This document shows, piece by piece, positions 24,063 through 36,386 of a DNA stretch of 64,000 nucleotides. The DNA lies in contig OX465599.1 of NCBI GenBank assembly GCA_950022295.1, forward strand, positions 283,981,501 through 284,045,500. The letters are read 5' to 3'. Made by a program: the position numbers and the translations under genes. The notes under the pieces are model-generated. The model searched no databases and was not told where the DNA came from. It saw nothing but the letters and a program-made list of their open reading frames with translations. Each line of letters starts with the position of its first letter. The stretch's first letter is position 1. This DNA comes from Bromus sterilis (Eukaryota; Streptophyta; Magnoliopsida; Poales; Poaceae).

Positions 24063-27000
24063 ATGGTCCGCGAGATGCTGAGCGATATCACCGTGGCTAG
24101 GTGGATGCAATGTGCGACAAACGACATGCTAAGGAATAATAGGTCGGATATAAGATGTCCGTGTCGGAGATGCAAACTGCAGTGCGTGACCGAGCCTGAT
24201 TCCGGAATATTGCAAAGACACCTGAAGAGTAATGGTTTGATGGATGGCTACACACAATGGATAAGTGATGAAGCTGGTGGGCGCCAGTAAATGAGGAAGG
24301 GCAACCAGAAAACAGCGGCGGGCGAGATGACGAAGAGCATCCCGTACATGATCATGAAGAAGATGCCGAAGCGGATCATGTAGATCAAGATGCCGGACAT
24401 GAAGATCAAGATGTCGGACATGATGAGGATTCAAGCTGGTTGCGGGACCCTCATGTTCAAGAGCTGCTTGTCAAAGAGGCTATGAACGCAAGAGGTGCAG
24501 CTAGAGAGAAAGCCAAGATGGCGCAACTCGAGAAAGACGCGATTACGAAGTTGTACGAAGGATGCAACGACGGGGATGCCCGCTTGAATGTAACACTTGG
24601 GGCTATGGAGATGAAGGCAAAACACAAATGGACCGACGAAAGCTTCGATGATAACATGGCATTCTGGCACGATCGTCTTCCGAAGGGCAACACGTGCCCA
24701 ACTAGTATCGCTGAGGCCAAGAAAGTCCTTTGCCCTCTCGATCTTCCGCACGTTAAATACCACGTCTGCATAAATGATTGCATGATCTATCGGGGTGAGG
24801 ACGAAGATAAAACCACATGTTCGGTGTGCGGTGTTAGTCGATCACTCCTCATCTGCAGAGGTATTTCGTAGATCCCGAGGAAGCAAAGCTCATGACCTGG
24901 CACGCGGATAGAAAGAAGCTAAAAGAGGATGACCCGAACCCGGATCCGGAAAAGGAGGACATGCTGAGGCACCCTTCAGATGGTAGCCAATGGACTGCGT
25001 TGGACCTCGAATACCCAGATTTTGGGAAAGAACCAAGGAACCTCAGGATTGGTGTGAGCGCCGATGGAGTCAATCCGTTTGGCGGCCAGAGCAGCACACA
25101 CAGTACCTGGCCCGTGTTTGTATGCATATACAACCTTCCCCCCTGGAAGTGCATGAAGAAAAAGTACATAACAATGTGTATGCGAGTTCAAGGGCCGAAA
25201 CAACCAGGTACGGACCTCAATCTATATCTGCAGCTGTTGAAAGAGGAGCTAGAAACGTTATGGAAAGACGGAGTCAATACGTGGGACACCGCGGCAAAAG
25301 AATATTTCCCAATGAAAGCCGCGGTGATCACGACGGTGCACGACTATCTCGGATACGGATATTTCTCAGGGCAGGTGGTCCAAGGATTCTGTGCATGCGT
25401 TAGGTGCATGGATAATACAACGTACCGCCAGCTGCCAAAAGATCTCGGATCTTCAAAAACCGTGTTCCAGGGGTCTCGGAGGTGGCTTCCCAAGAAACAC
25501 GCGTGGAGAAAACAGGGACATCTGTTCGATGGAAGCGAGGAGCTCCGAGCACACCCAGCTCGAAGGAGCGGCAAAGAAATCGACAACTTGCTGAAAACTT
25601 GGAAAGAGTGCCCCGCGCCGGGAAAGAAAAAAAAGAAGACACAGCCGTTGATGAGGGTATGGAAAGCGAGGTCTGTTTTCTGGGATTTGGAATACTGGAG
25701 TCTACTCCGCAGTCCTCATAGCCTTGATCTAATGCATATCACAAAGAACGTGTGCAAGAGCTTGTTTGGAACGCTGCTCAACATGCTGGAGAAGACCAAG
25801 GACGGGCCAAAAGCAAGGAATGACTTGAATTTTATGGGCATCAGGAGGGAACTTCACCCCCCTAGGGACGACGATGATGAGCCAGAGGAGGAAGAGGATA
25901 CGGAAACGCAAAACTCTCGCAAACGAAAAAGGACGAACAAGAAGAAGACCGGTAGTGATCACTGCCCCCCGGCATGCTTCACTCTGTGCGAGGAGGAGAT
26001 CAAGCGGTTTATCCACTGCCTCATAGGAGTAAAATTTCCGAACGGCTACGCGGCGAAGATAAGCAGATAGCTAGACGAGGCGAAGCAGCATTTCAGCGGG
26101 ATGAAATCTCACGACTGTGCCGTGCTGATGACGCAGATTCTCCCGGTTGCGATGCGAGGGATAATGGACGAGCACGTCCGTAAAATGTTGTTTGGCCTTT
26201 GCAACTTTTTTGACGTCATCTCCCGGAAGTCGATTTGCGCTACGCAACTCAAAAGGCTACAGGAGGAGATCGTGCTCATACTATGCGAGCTTGAGATCTA
26301 TTTCCCGCCTGCGTTCTTCGACATTATGGTGCATCTGCTGATTCACGTCATGGAGGATATCGTCCAACTCGGGCCTGCGTTTCTGCGCTGCATGATGCCG
26401 TTCGAAAGGATGAATGGGCACATCAAAAAATACGTTCGTAACAGGTCCCGTCAAGATGCAAGAATAGCGAAGGGATTTCTAACCGAAGAGTGCATCTCTT
26501 TTTGCACGAATTATCGCAACACCGAGAACCCTGTTGGTCTGGCCGTCAACAAGCACTTTGGCAGGACCGATGGGTGTGGTCACCACGAGGGAAGCCGCGC
26601 AATGCATGTCAACTTTGACGGTCGAGACATCGACCTTGAAAGATCAAGCCTAGTCGCGCTACAACACATCCAGCTGGTCGATCCTTGGATAGTAAAGCAC
26701 AAGGATTTAATCAGGAAGAAGTACAGTGACCAGGGCCTGCAGATAACGGACCGAGATCCACGGCTAATCAAAGAGCACAACTCCGGTTTCATGACTTGGT
26801 TCAGGGACAAGCTTCGTGCTAATCCCCCGTGAAGGAACGCTTCCGAGGACGAAAAGATGATATTCACCTTGTCACAGGGTGTCGCACGCAACCTGATGAC
26901 CTATCAAGCGTATGATATCAACGGCTACACATTTTACACGGAGGAAAAGGACAATAACTGCGATTACCAGAACTAAGGGGTAACGGGGTTATTCTACACC

Positions 27001-27510
27001 GATGACGTCAAGGAAAGATTCTATGGAAGGATCGAGGACATATGGGAGCTCGACTACTGTGGAGAGAAGGTGCCGATGTTCCGTGTGAGATGGGCCAAGA
27101 GCGTCGTAAAAGAAGACCGGTACTTCACCACCATGGTTATACCCGAAGCCAAATCCAAGTCTGCGGGCGCAAACGTCACCGCGAAAAATGAGCCATGGGT
27201 ACTGGCTAGCCAAGTGGACCAATGCTTCTTCATTACCGACCCATCAAAGCCGAGCCGCGTTGTAGTGAGGAGAGGCAAAAGAAACATCATCGGAATGGAT
27301 GGAGTCGCCAACGAGCAAGACTTTGACAAGTACGGCGACCCGAAGATGGAGGCTGACTACGCCGCTCAGGATACATACACCACAACCCTACCGAAGAAAG
27401 GTCTCCTCCCGTTCAAGAGGAAAAGTGAAGGCGTCCCGGGCCTAAATTATTCAACCACGACAAAGAAGGGCAAGAAGAAGATCGTGAGGAAACGATACCT
27501 AGCTAGATAG
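24063..27510 (+). pseudogene. TNP2-type CACTA transposase, degenerate
   Basis: An acceptor-like CACGCAG (ending 24052) precedes the ATG at 24063. The N-terminal part reads RSDIRCPCRRCKL, a Cys-rich transposase-associated segment. The middle has the tnp2 family hallmarks MTWHADRK (24892) and SADGVNPFGGQSSTHSTWP (about 25057). The DUF4218-like part (26101-26560, LPVAMRGIM ... PFERMNGHIKKYVRNRSR) and a DUF4216-like C-terminus (26900-27250) follow, with a basic tail to 27510. It is broken by a TAA ending the first exon at 24288, a frame change before 24440, an apparent loss of part of the tnp2 domain near 24850, and in-frame stops at 26068 (TAG), 26830 (TGA) and 26974 (TAA). The intact family cuts the element at its CACTA ends. 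Confidence 0.85.
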
Positions 27511-27941
27511 CTAGCTCCAAATTTAAGCAAATATTTTGTAATTCATGATCACTTTGTGTATGAATGGATTTAATCTGCACTTTGCTGTTGTTTGTTGGTG
27601 TTGCTTCTTGTGCTTGCTCCCCTCTCACATTACACCTAGTATTTTGTTAAAGATTTTCCTTGTTTGCATCCACTTCATGACTCCACCTACATATTATAAC
27701 CATCAGGGGTCTGTGTTTTCATCATAATTGTTACGGCACTAAGTTCATTCATAATGTGACAAGGCATGTGACAAGACATGATTAATTAAAAAAATAAACA
27801 TGTCATAATGTGACAAGGCCAGTGACAAGGCATATTATAACCACCTACATATACTCCAAAAAGAAGAAATGGAAATATTCATTCATAATGTGACAATGCA
27901 AGTTTAATTAAAAAATAATTGGACATAAAAATTAAAAAAAT
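27511..27941 (+). other. 3' flank of the transposase gene
   Basis: AT-rich, with several ACAAGGCATG-type short repeats (27755-27840, GTGACAAGGC repeated). No coding potential seen. It probably holds the 3' UTR of the transposase gene and ends at the internal repeat array. Confidence 0.5.
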
Positions 27942-28117
27942 GCTTAGGGGTGGCGCATATTGCCCAAATGCGCCACTAAGTTCTCTTATGCGCGGCGCAT
28001 GTAGCTGATATGCGCCACCAAAAGGTTCCTTATGCGTGGCGCATTTCGCCAAAATGCGCCACGCATACGAAACCTTATGCGTGGCGCATTTCAGCAAAAT
28101 GCGCCACCCCTAAGCCA
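27942..28117 (+). repeat. Internal copy of the CACTA subterminal array
   Basis: Seven or so GTGGCGCAT/ATGCGCCAC units in alternating orientation, like those at the element's ends but located between the two genes, upstream of the second gene. See findings for the matching duplicated leader. Confidence 0.85.
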
Positions 28118-29255
28118 TAACCTCCATCACCCCTCCCCTTGCCCGTGCTCAACACCCATTCGATCCCGTCGCCGCCAGAGCCCCTCGACGCCGGATCCCC
28201 TCGCCGCCGGAGCCCCTCGACGCCATCGCGGAGGAGCCCACCGGAGCCCTCACCCCTGCCCTTCGACGCCACCGCGGAGGAGCCCCCGACGGCCGCAGTC
28301 CCACCAGAGCCGGCCCGCGCCACCTTCCATCGTCCGACGACCCCTCCCCGCCGTCCCGCTCTCCATTGCCAGGTACATCCCATACCCCCCCTCTCCCCTC
28401 CATCTTTTCCTCGCGCTCGGCCGCAGCCCGCTCGACTTTGCTGGCTTCAATTCCAAGGCGCCCGTGGTGGCCATGGCCGCCCCCATCCCCCACTCGCCCC
28501 TGCACACAGTTCATATTTGATCTTAGAAATTCGATCAGCTAGTGCAAACATATATGCAAAAAATATACTTCATCTTAGTTGATCTGTACAAAGCTCATCA
28601 AAAAAACTGAATTTTATGAATTTTGATGCATATAGAACAAGCCATTTCTGGATGCATTTAGAATAAGAAATTTAAAAAAATATAAAACCTCCTCTGATCA
28701 CAAATTGGCATTTGAAGAAGTGATAGTAGTAGTTTTTAATTTCTTCAAAAAAATTGATGGGTGCCTCTGCCTTATTTTTATTTTTATTTGAGAAACCGAG
28801 TTTCGAGCCATAAAGATGCTGATGATTCATTTATAGGATGAAGCATATATAATTCTTCTATGTAGTAGCAGTGATACTAGTTTCTTGCTTTTTTTTCTAA
28901 AATGTTTGCTATGTGCTCTAAAAAAATAGTCAGACAAATGTGTGTGGTGCTTGTGTTCTGCATATCACTACTAGTGTAGAATCTGTTCTTAACAATTTTC
29001 AATGCATTAAGATTCCCTCATCTCAGCATTTTTATTCACAGTTTTTATCTACTGTTTGAATATCTACTATAGATGTACTATATATATATATATGTTGTGC
29101 AGGTACAAATCATTATCCCCTTTCTCCCGAAATGTTGATTAACTTCAGTTTCGGTTGAGAATGGGGCACTCTCATGTTAAGAAAAAGAGCAAAGGTCATG
29201 CCGAATTTTTCCGTGAATTCGTGCATGACCTTTGCTATTTTTCTTAACATGAGAG
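28118..29255 (+). promoter_or_regulatory. Promoter and leader region of the second CACTA gene
   Basis: A very GC-rich stretch (28140-28500, CGCCG repeats) looks like a grass 5' UTR or first exon; a donor-like AG|GTACAT sits near 28370. AT-rich intron-like sequence follows. At 29127-29213 the text is similar to the transposase leader at 23912-24007 (both contain GGTCATGCCGAATTTTTCCG). A long hairpin (29167-29254) closes the segment, at the base of which the Sirevirus inserted. Overlapping ORFs of 120-160 codons here are GC-driven and not convincing. Confidence 0.45.
29167..29254. repeat. Long perfect-stem hairpin beside the Sirevirus insertion
   Basis: Left arm 29169-29201 (CTCTCATGTTAAGAAAAA...) pairs with right arm 29222-29254 with one mismatch, around a loop of about 20 bases containing CCGAATTTTTCCG. 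The right arm ends in the GAGAG that became the Sirevirus target duplication. Confidence 0.85.
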
Positions 29256-30521
29256 TGTAAGAGCAAGTTTTGCCCCCGAAGGTTTTGGACATTGTTGGAC
29301 AAAGCAGAAGTGGAACTAATATTGTTTTCGAGTATAAACAGATACTTAGGTTCCGAGAGAATGGAGTTTGTATTTAGAAGGTCGAAGGACAACTCGCTGC
29401 GGTGAAACTGCAGATATCTACCGAAACCTTTGAAGGAATTCGACCCCTAAAAATGTCGTGGAAGGAGATGTTTCTCTCGAGCAAAAGCGCAACGAGGAGA
29501 ACGCTGAAGCTGGTCGAAGACTTAGTCCTTTTTGCTAGTTTCTCTTTATTTCTTGAGTCGTAGGAAAAACCGTACTATTAAGAGGGGTTTGCTAGTTGAG
29601 ATCTTTGTCGAAGTGAATTTTCTCTGCTCAACCAAAACCCTCAAAAGCCTACCGAGAGAAATCTTACCGAGTCGAGCGAATAGCTCGAAGGCAAAGTCAT
29701 CGCACTTCGTGCCTTCGAGGGAGAACCCGTTCGGTGAGTCAGCTTACTTGTTCCTCAAGTAATGTTGCGCAGTGATTGGAATCCGACCGTTGTGGACACG
29801 CGTCAAGCGGTTGCATCGGGTCACTTCAGTCATTTTACCCATCGGGATCGCCAACTATAAATACCCCGCACCTACCCGCCATTTCGGGCTGGCTGCTCCA
29901 CTGAAGATTCTAAGACAGAAGTCTGTGAGCATCCCAAGAGAGATTCATCGAGAGAAAACCAAATCCCAAGTCTGAGCTGAGTTGAGCAATTCACTATGAC
30001 TTAGGTCGAGATTAGCCGATCTTTTTATCTTGGAGAACTGCAAGTCTCCTAGACGGTTAGGCGTCGCTTGTCAAGCAGTCGAAGAGTAATTGTCACTGCT
30101 GAAGGAAGTTTGTAAAGGTTTCGGAGATGTCCTGAATCATCTACCACGAGTGAAAACTGGACAACCTCGAGGAGTTTGTTGCAGTGGAGAATAGGACGGA
30201 GAGAGTTTTGCTCCAGGTGTTCAATCACCATTCCCTCGAACCAGACGTAGCACTTTGCAGAGTGTGAACTGGTTTACCAAACATCGCTGTGTGAGGCTCG
30301 TTTTCCTTCTAGCATTTACTTCAAGTATTTACTCGTAGCCTGTTTGCCTTTGCTGTTTTCCTTCGCTCCAAATCCTTTCGAGCCTTACATTACATTTGAT
30401 ACTGTATTTCCTTCGAGATGTCATTTGTCCTATGCTGTTTGCATGATTTCCTTCTAAGTTCCTTAGAATTTTTAGAAGTGATCATTCACCCCCTCCCCCT
30501 CTGATCATTCTTGAGCTTTCA
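29256..30521 (+). repeat. 5' LTR of the Sirevirus
   Basis: Starts TGTAAGAGCAAG and ends GAGCTTTCA. A clear TATA box (CTATAAATAC, 29855-29864) lies 600 bp in, so the transcript should start near 29885. The LTR differs from the 3' LTR at 12 positions. Confidence 0.95.
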
Positions 30522-30523
30522 AT

Positions 30524-30535
30524 TGGTATCAGAGC
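30524..30535 (+). promoter_or_regulatory. Primer-binding site of the Sirevirus (tRNA-iMet)
   Basis: TGGTATCAGAGC is complementary to the 3' end of initiator tRNA-Met and lies 2 bp after the LTR, the usual Copia arrangement. Confidence 0.9.
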
Positions 30536-30591
30536 TAGGCACTCCCTACGCTCTGCGTATTTTGGTCTAACAACCTGGAGTGTTGTCAAGA

Positions 30592-33195
30592 ATGTCGTTT
30601 GCAGCTGTTCGCTCGGGGGAACCAATACCTATTTTCAATGGGAAGGACTATTCCTATTGGAAGGACAAAATGAAGAGGAATATCATGGCTATCAACTCTG
30701 CCGCTTGGGAAGTTGTCAAGAATGGTGTAACTGTCAAGAACACTGATGCCATTACTCCTGAAGAGACAAAGAAGATAGAGCTAGATGCTGAAGTCTGGGT
30801 ATTCATCACAAATCATCTGATTCCTGAAAAATATCATGAGGTCAAGAATATTCCTTCGGCCAAAGGTGTTTGGGATTATCTCGAGAAGATTGGTGAAGGT
30901 GTCTCTACTCAGAAAGATGCTCGAATTGACACCCTTCGAAGCAAGTTCTATCGGTTCAAGAGGCACGAGGGAGAAAAAGTTTGTTCCATATACAGCAGAC
31001 TCACTGCGCTGTCAAATGAACTAATTTCCCTCGGTGCAGATGACATTACCAATCGGATTATTGTCAGAACTTTGCTTCGTTCTCTTGATGATTCCTTCGA
31101 TCACATTGTGCTGATGATTAAGGAAAGAACTGATTTCAAAGATATGGTTGCCGCTGATATTCTTGAAAGGCTTAATACTTTCGAGATGGAAGAAGATGAG
31201 AAACGTGATGTCAATGGGAGTCGAAAGAAATCTCATGCACTCAAGGCCGGAGCTTCACGTCACTCCTCTCCTGAAGCTAGTTCTGAATCTGCTGGTGCAT
31301 CTGATGACCCCGAGAACATTGGGAAAGATCTTGCACTGATAATGAGAAGATTCAACCGCTTTCAGAAAAGGAACTCCTCTTCACCGAAGAAAAACTATTC
31401 TTCAAGACATTCTAGCAATTCATCACAGCATCGATCATCATCCAGAAACTCTTCAGCGAAATATAACTGCTGCTATAAGTGCAAGAAGCCAGGTCACTTC
31501 ATTGCTGATTGTCCTCTCTGGGAAATTGAACATAAATCAAAGCACTCTCACGGCAGCTCTTCGAGCAAGTCTTACAGATCGAGCAAAAACCACGATTCGA
31601 AGAAATATGATTCAAGGTCCAGAAAAGACAAGAAAGATGGTTCTGATGATGAGAAGAAGAAGAAGTATCACAAGCATCGAGAGAGTTCTTCCTCGAAATC
31701 ACATTCCTCTCGTCGACAGAATTCACACCGAGCCAAAGCCTATCTGGGTAAAGAGATGAACTCTGAAGATGAAGCTTCCGGTTCTGAAGCAGGATCAAAG
31801 TCAAGATCAGGTTCTGGTTCTGGTTCTGAATCTGATGGTGTTGCTGGGATAGCATTCTCCTCAAACAAGAATTCAAGTTCATTCTTCTCCAACCAGAGCA
31901 GTGAAGATGAATCTCCAGCTTACTGCTTCATGGCCAAGGCTAAGGTATCTTCATCTAAGAAATCCTACGATACCTCTGATGGATCTGCTTATGAAAGTAA
32001 CTCTAGGATAAGTTATGCTAAACTTGCCAAAATTGCTTCTATTCAACAACATGAGCTAGATTCTTTAAGTGAAACTATTCAAAAATCTGAGACTTTGTTG
32101 ATCGATGAGATTGAGAAGGGTCAAACTTTGACGAATGAGCATACTGCTCTGAAAGAAAAGTATGATGAACTTTCCTCTCGGCATGATCTTCTCTCAGTGG
32201 ACTACGAGAAGCTAACCTATGAATTACTTCAAGGAAAAATGGCTCTCGAGAAACTGAGAGAGGCTAATGAAGAGTTGGAAAGTGTCAATCTCACGCTCAT
32301 GGCTCAACAAGGCTCAGAAACTAAAAATGAATCTACTTCACCTTGCTTGACTTGTTTGGAACGAAGTAAAATTGACTCTATTTCCGAGAGATCGAAAGGA
32401 AAGCAACCTATTGTTATTGATGATGCTAACCCCTCGAACGAGGAAACCATTACCGAGGAACTCCTCAGGTTGAAAAATTTATTTGAAACAGGCATGTTCA
32501 AAAGTGTGCAGGGACACCAGTACTTATGTGATATCCTACGAAAGGCTCTTCTTCACAGAAATCCCCGAAACGAAGGAGTTGGCTTCGAAAGGAAAATCAA
32601 TTCTGATGGAACCTACTGGGAACCCGAGCAGTATCCTAAGACTGTCTGGGTTCTTGCGAAAGAAAAGCCCATTGATATTGCTAACCTTTCAGGTTTCAGT
32701 TGCAAAATTGACAAAGCTATTGTTGATGAATCACTTGATTCTGACTACAAGCTTGTCAAAGATCAGGAAGGAAAAGTGTCAGCTGAATTCGTTGGTACTC
32801 CTCTGAAGAATGGTTTCTATAAGCGACAGATTTGGGTTCGCAAATCTCTCGTAGAAAAACTTCCCCCTAATCATTCTATGCAGGGAAAATCCTCGGTACC
32901 ACCGAATCACTACTATTCTCTCGAGGATAGAAATGAACCCTTGGTGCCTGCTTCAAATGTTCCCCAGAAGGAATACTATCGTGTCGATAGAAATGTTTAT
33001 CGTCATCGTAATGATAACACCAAAGTTGCTGTTACTCATCAGTACTCTAACCCCTCATCGAGGAATTATATTTATGGTGTGCTTGATGGTCCTGATCGAC
33101 AATGCAATCCTGTTCGCTATAATTTTGCTGCCCCATCTTGCTCTACCATGCCTTCTAAGTCACCTGCTCGCTTGTGGGTGGTTAAGAAGAACTAA
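30592..33195 (+). CDS. Sirevirus Gag
   Basis: I chose the ATG at 30592 (MSFAAVRSGEPIPIF) over 30580 because Copia Gag proteins begin just before a FNGKDYSYWK-type motif. The 867-residue frame is open. Residues about 15-180 are a UBN2/gag-polypeptide type core with WDYLEKI, RFKRHEGEKV and LRSLDDSFDHI. A CCHC zinc knuckle (CYKCKKPGHFIADC) spans 31471-31512, about residues 294-307. A long Ser/Lys/Arg-rich stretch follows, then a coiled coil (about residues 477-573, LSETIQKSETLLIDEIEK ...). The long C-terminal extension is typical of Sireviruses. It packages RNA into the particle. Pol begins in the -1 frame just after the TAA at 33193. Confidence 0.85.
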   Translation: MSFAAVRSGEPIPIFNGKDYSYWKDKMKRNIMAINSAAWEVVKNGVTVKNTDAITPEETKKIELDAEVWVFITNHLIPEKYHEVKNIPSAKGVWDYLEKIGEGVSTQKDARIDTLRSKFYRFKRHEGEKVCSIYSRLTALSNELISLGADDITNRIIVRTLLRSLDDSFDHIVLMIKERTDFKDMVAADILERLNTFEMEEDEKRDVNGSRKKSHALKAGASRHSSPEASSESAGASDDPENIGKDLALIMRRFNRFQKRNSSSPKKNYSSRHSSNSSQHRSSSRNSSAKYNCCYKCKKPGHFIADCPLWEIEHKSKHSHGSSSSKSYRSSKNHDSKKYDSRSRKDKKDGSDDEKKKKYHKHRESSSSKSHSSRRQNSHRAKAYLGKEMNSEDEASGSEAGSKSRSGSGSGSESDGVAGIAFSSNKNSSSFFSNQSSEDESPAYCFMAKAKVSSSKKSYDTSDGSAYESNSRISYAKLAKIASIQQHELDSLSETIQKSETLLIDEIEKGQTLTNEHTALKEKYDELSSRHDLLSVDYEKLTYELLQGKMALEKLREANEELESVNLTLMAQQGSETKNESTSPCLTCLERSKIDSISERSKGKQPIVIDDANPSNEETITEELLRLKNLFETGMFKSVQGHQYLCDILRKALLHRNPRNEGVGFERKINSDGTYWEPEQYPKTVWVLAKEKPIDIANLSGFSCKIDKAIVDESLDSDYKLVKDQEGKVSAEFVGTPLKNGFYKRQIWVRKSLVEKLPPNHSMQGKSSVPPNHYYSLEDRNEPLVPASNVPQKEYYRVDRNVYRHRNDNTKVAVTHQYSNPSSRNYIYGVLDGPDRQCNPVRYNFAAPSCSTMPSKSPARLWVVKKN

Positions 33196-33197
33196 TT

Positions 33198-36100
33198 CTT
33201 CTGCAGGGCTATGTCTCCGGTGGATCCGAATGGGTCATGGATAGTGGATGTACAAATCATATGACCGGAGACAAAGAGTTGTTCACCGAAGCAAATCTGT
33301 CTGAATCTTCACAGAAATACATTACCTTCGGTGACAAAAACAAAGGAAAAGTACTTGGTTTGGGTAAGGTTGCAATATCGAAAGACAAGCATATTGATAA
33401 GGTTTTTCTTGTAAAATCTCTAGGATATAATCTTATGTCTATATCGAAACTTTGTGATATGGGTATGCTTGTACTGTTTTCTGCGTCTCGTTGTGTTGTC
33501 TTTTCACAGGATGATTATTCCTTCGTGTTCGAAGGATATCGTAAGGGTGATCTTTACGTCGTTGATTTTTCTTCGGGACCTGTAGTGTCCACATGTTTGA
33601 TGGCAAAAGCCACGTCTGGTTGGTTATGGCACCGAAGACTTGGTCATGCAGGGATGAAAAATCTTCAAACTCTTATCTCGAAGAAGAACATCGTTGGAAT
33701 TGATAATGTGAAATTCGATAAAGATCGTCTATGCAGTGCCTGTGAAGCTGGAAAGATTGCCAAGAAACATCACTCAGCAAAAACCGTCATGACTACTACT
33801 CGTCCTCTTGAATTACTTCATATGGATTTATTCGGTCCTCAAAATTATGCTAGTCTTGGAGGTAACAAGTATGGTCTGGTTATTGTTGATGATTTCTCTC
33901 GATATACCTGGGTTTTCTTTCTTGATGACAAGAGCAAGGTTGTTGAAATTTTCAAAACCTTCGCAAAGAGAGCTCAAACTGAATATGAATTATCTCTCAA
34001 GCATATCAGAAGTGATAATGGTACAGAATTCAAAAATACTCATATCGAAGAATTTCTTGATGAATATGGCTTTACTCATGAATTCTCGGCTGCTTATACA
34101 CCGTAACAAAATGGTGTGGTCGAGAGAAAGAATCGGACACTTATTGAAATGGCCAGAACAATGCTCGCTGAATACAAGACACCTATCAGGTTCTGGGCTG
34201 AAGCTATCAACACTGCATGTCATATCATCAACAAGGTTTATCTGCACAAATTTCTGAAGAAAACTTCACATGAACTCATCACTGGTAAAAATCCCAATGT
34301 GTCTTATCTCAGGGTTTTTGGTGTTGCATGTTACAACAGAGATATGAATCACAGCTCCAAGTTTGCCCCAAAGGCACACGAAGGTTTTCTCCTAGGTTAT
34401 GGTTCAAATTCTCACACTTACAGAGTTTACAACTCACATCTTGGCAAAGTTGTAGAAACTGTAAATGTTCGATTTGATGAATCTAACGGCTCTCAAAAGG
34501 AGCAATTACCTCTTAACCTGGATGAACCACCATTGGATGAAGTTATCAGGTACATGGCTATTGGAGATATTCGACCTGTCGATGGGAATGCACGTCAAGA
34601 AAACAGGGATGATGATGGTCCAATGTTCCCACACATAGCCCGGGGCGCTGGAGATCAACATCCTGAAGAAATTGATGCACAGGTCGAAGGAGAACGCATA
34701 AACGAAGGACAAGCTCATCCCGAAGGAGAAGCTGATCCCGAAGATCAACCTGATCCACAAGATGAAGAAATTTTTCCTCGCGTTCGAAGAAGAGTGGATG
34801 TCGTCTCAATTCTCGAAGAGATTCGTTTACCAGGTCGACCAACCACTCGTTCTCGTACTCGATTAGCTAACTTCTGTGGAAATTTTTCGTTTGTATCCAT
34901 GCTAGAACCATCAAAATTCGATGAAGCCATGAAGGACTCAGACTGGATGACTGCTATGCTCGAAGAACTTAACCAGTTCGAGAGAAATAAAGTCTGGTCC
35001 CTTGTCGATAGACCTGATCCCACAAAGCATAATATCATTGGTACGAAGTGGATCTTTCGCAACAAGCAAGATGAAGATGGCATAGTGGTAAGGAATAAAG
35101 CTCGATTGGTTGCTCAAGGATACACCCAAATCGAAGGTATTGATTTTGGTGAGACTTATGCCCCAGTTGCTCGTCTTGAATCCATTCGTGTCATGCTTGC
35201 TTTTGCCGATTACAATGGTATATTGCTATATCAAATGGATGTCAAAAGTGCATTTCTTAACGGTGAAATCGAAGAAGAAGTGTATGTTATGCAGCCACCA
35301 GGTTTTGAAGACCCGAAGAATCCTGATAAGGTGTACAGATTGCACAAGGCCCTATATGGGTTAAAGCAAGCACCTTGTGCTTGGTATGAAACACTGAAGG
35401 ATTTTCTTCTAAAGAAGGGCTTCAAACCAGGAACAATCGATCCGACTCTTTTTACTCGTGCATACAAAAATGACCTTTTTGTGTGTCAAATTTATGTCGA
35501 TGATATTATTTTTGGCTGTACTAACCCTAATATTAGCGAAGAATTTGCTCGCATGATGTCGAAGAAATATGAAATGTCAATGATGGGAGAATTGAAGTTC
35601 TTTCTCGGACTTCAAATCCGTCAACAGAAAAATGGTACTTTCATTTCTCAAGAGAAGTATCTCAGAGATTGCCTGAAGAAGTTTGATCTTGTCAGTTGCA
35701 AAACTATCAAGACTCCAATGCCTACGAATGTTCATCTAGATGCAGATGAGAAGGGCAAACCTTTCGATCAGAAGAAATATCGCTCGATGATCGGTTCGCT
35801 TCTTTACCTTTGTGCATCTAGACCTGACATTATGCGATCAGTTTGTATGTGTGCTCGTTTTCAGGCAAATCCGAAGGAATCTCATCATATTGTTGTCAAG
35901 CGAATCCTTCGATATCTGGCTCACACACCAACCTTGGGTCTTTGGTATCCCAAGGGTGCCCAGTTTGATCTCGTCGGTTACTCTGATTCCGACTGGGCTG
36001 GTGATCGAGTCGACAGGAAATCTACCTCTGGCACATGTCATTTTCTCGGTAGATCTCTTGTCTGTTGGGCTTCGAAGAAACAGAATTGTGTATCTATTTC

Positions 36101-36386
36101 TACGGCTGAAGCCGAGTATATTGCTGCCGGTTCATGCTGTACTCAGATTCTGTGGCTCAAGCAAACGCTGAAAGACTATGGTATTCTTGTGAAGAAAATT
36201 CCATTGCTCTGTGATAACGAGAGTGCTATCAAAATTGCCCATAATCCAGTGCAACACTCTCGAACGAAGCATATTGATATTTGTCATCATTTTCTTCGAG
36301 ATCACGTTCAGCGAGAAGATATTGTTATCAGTCATGTTCGCACCGAAGATCAATTGGCTGATATATTCACAAAGCCCTTGGTGTAG
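33198..36386 (+). pseudogene. Sirevirus Pol, interrupted by a stop codon and by solo LTR I
   Basis: Relative to gag this frame is -1. Domains in order: Copia aspartic protease with a DSGCTNHM active site (33240), the pre-integrase zinc-binding segment (H-x4-H near 33630, CxxC near 33740), and the integrase core (catalytic Asp in HMDLFGP at about 33822, Asp in SDNGTEF at about 34014, Glu in VVERKN after 34116). Reverse transcriptase has its YVDD box at 35493-35504, and RNase H has DSDWAGD (about 35985) and STAEAEYIA. A TAA at 34104-34106 replaces a conserved Gln codon next to the integrase Glu; one C-to-T change would explain it. The 3' end is split by solo LTR I after the conserved DIFTKPL; the last 20 codons lie at 38349-38413. 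Not expected to yield active Pol. Confidence 0.9.

Noticed and set aside
28032..28582. Pro/Arg-rich ORFs on both strands (up to 162 codons)
   Set aside because: GC-driven open frames in the presumed leader of the second CACTA gene; three frames are open together and none shows a domain.
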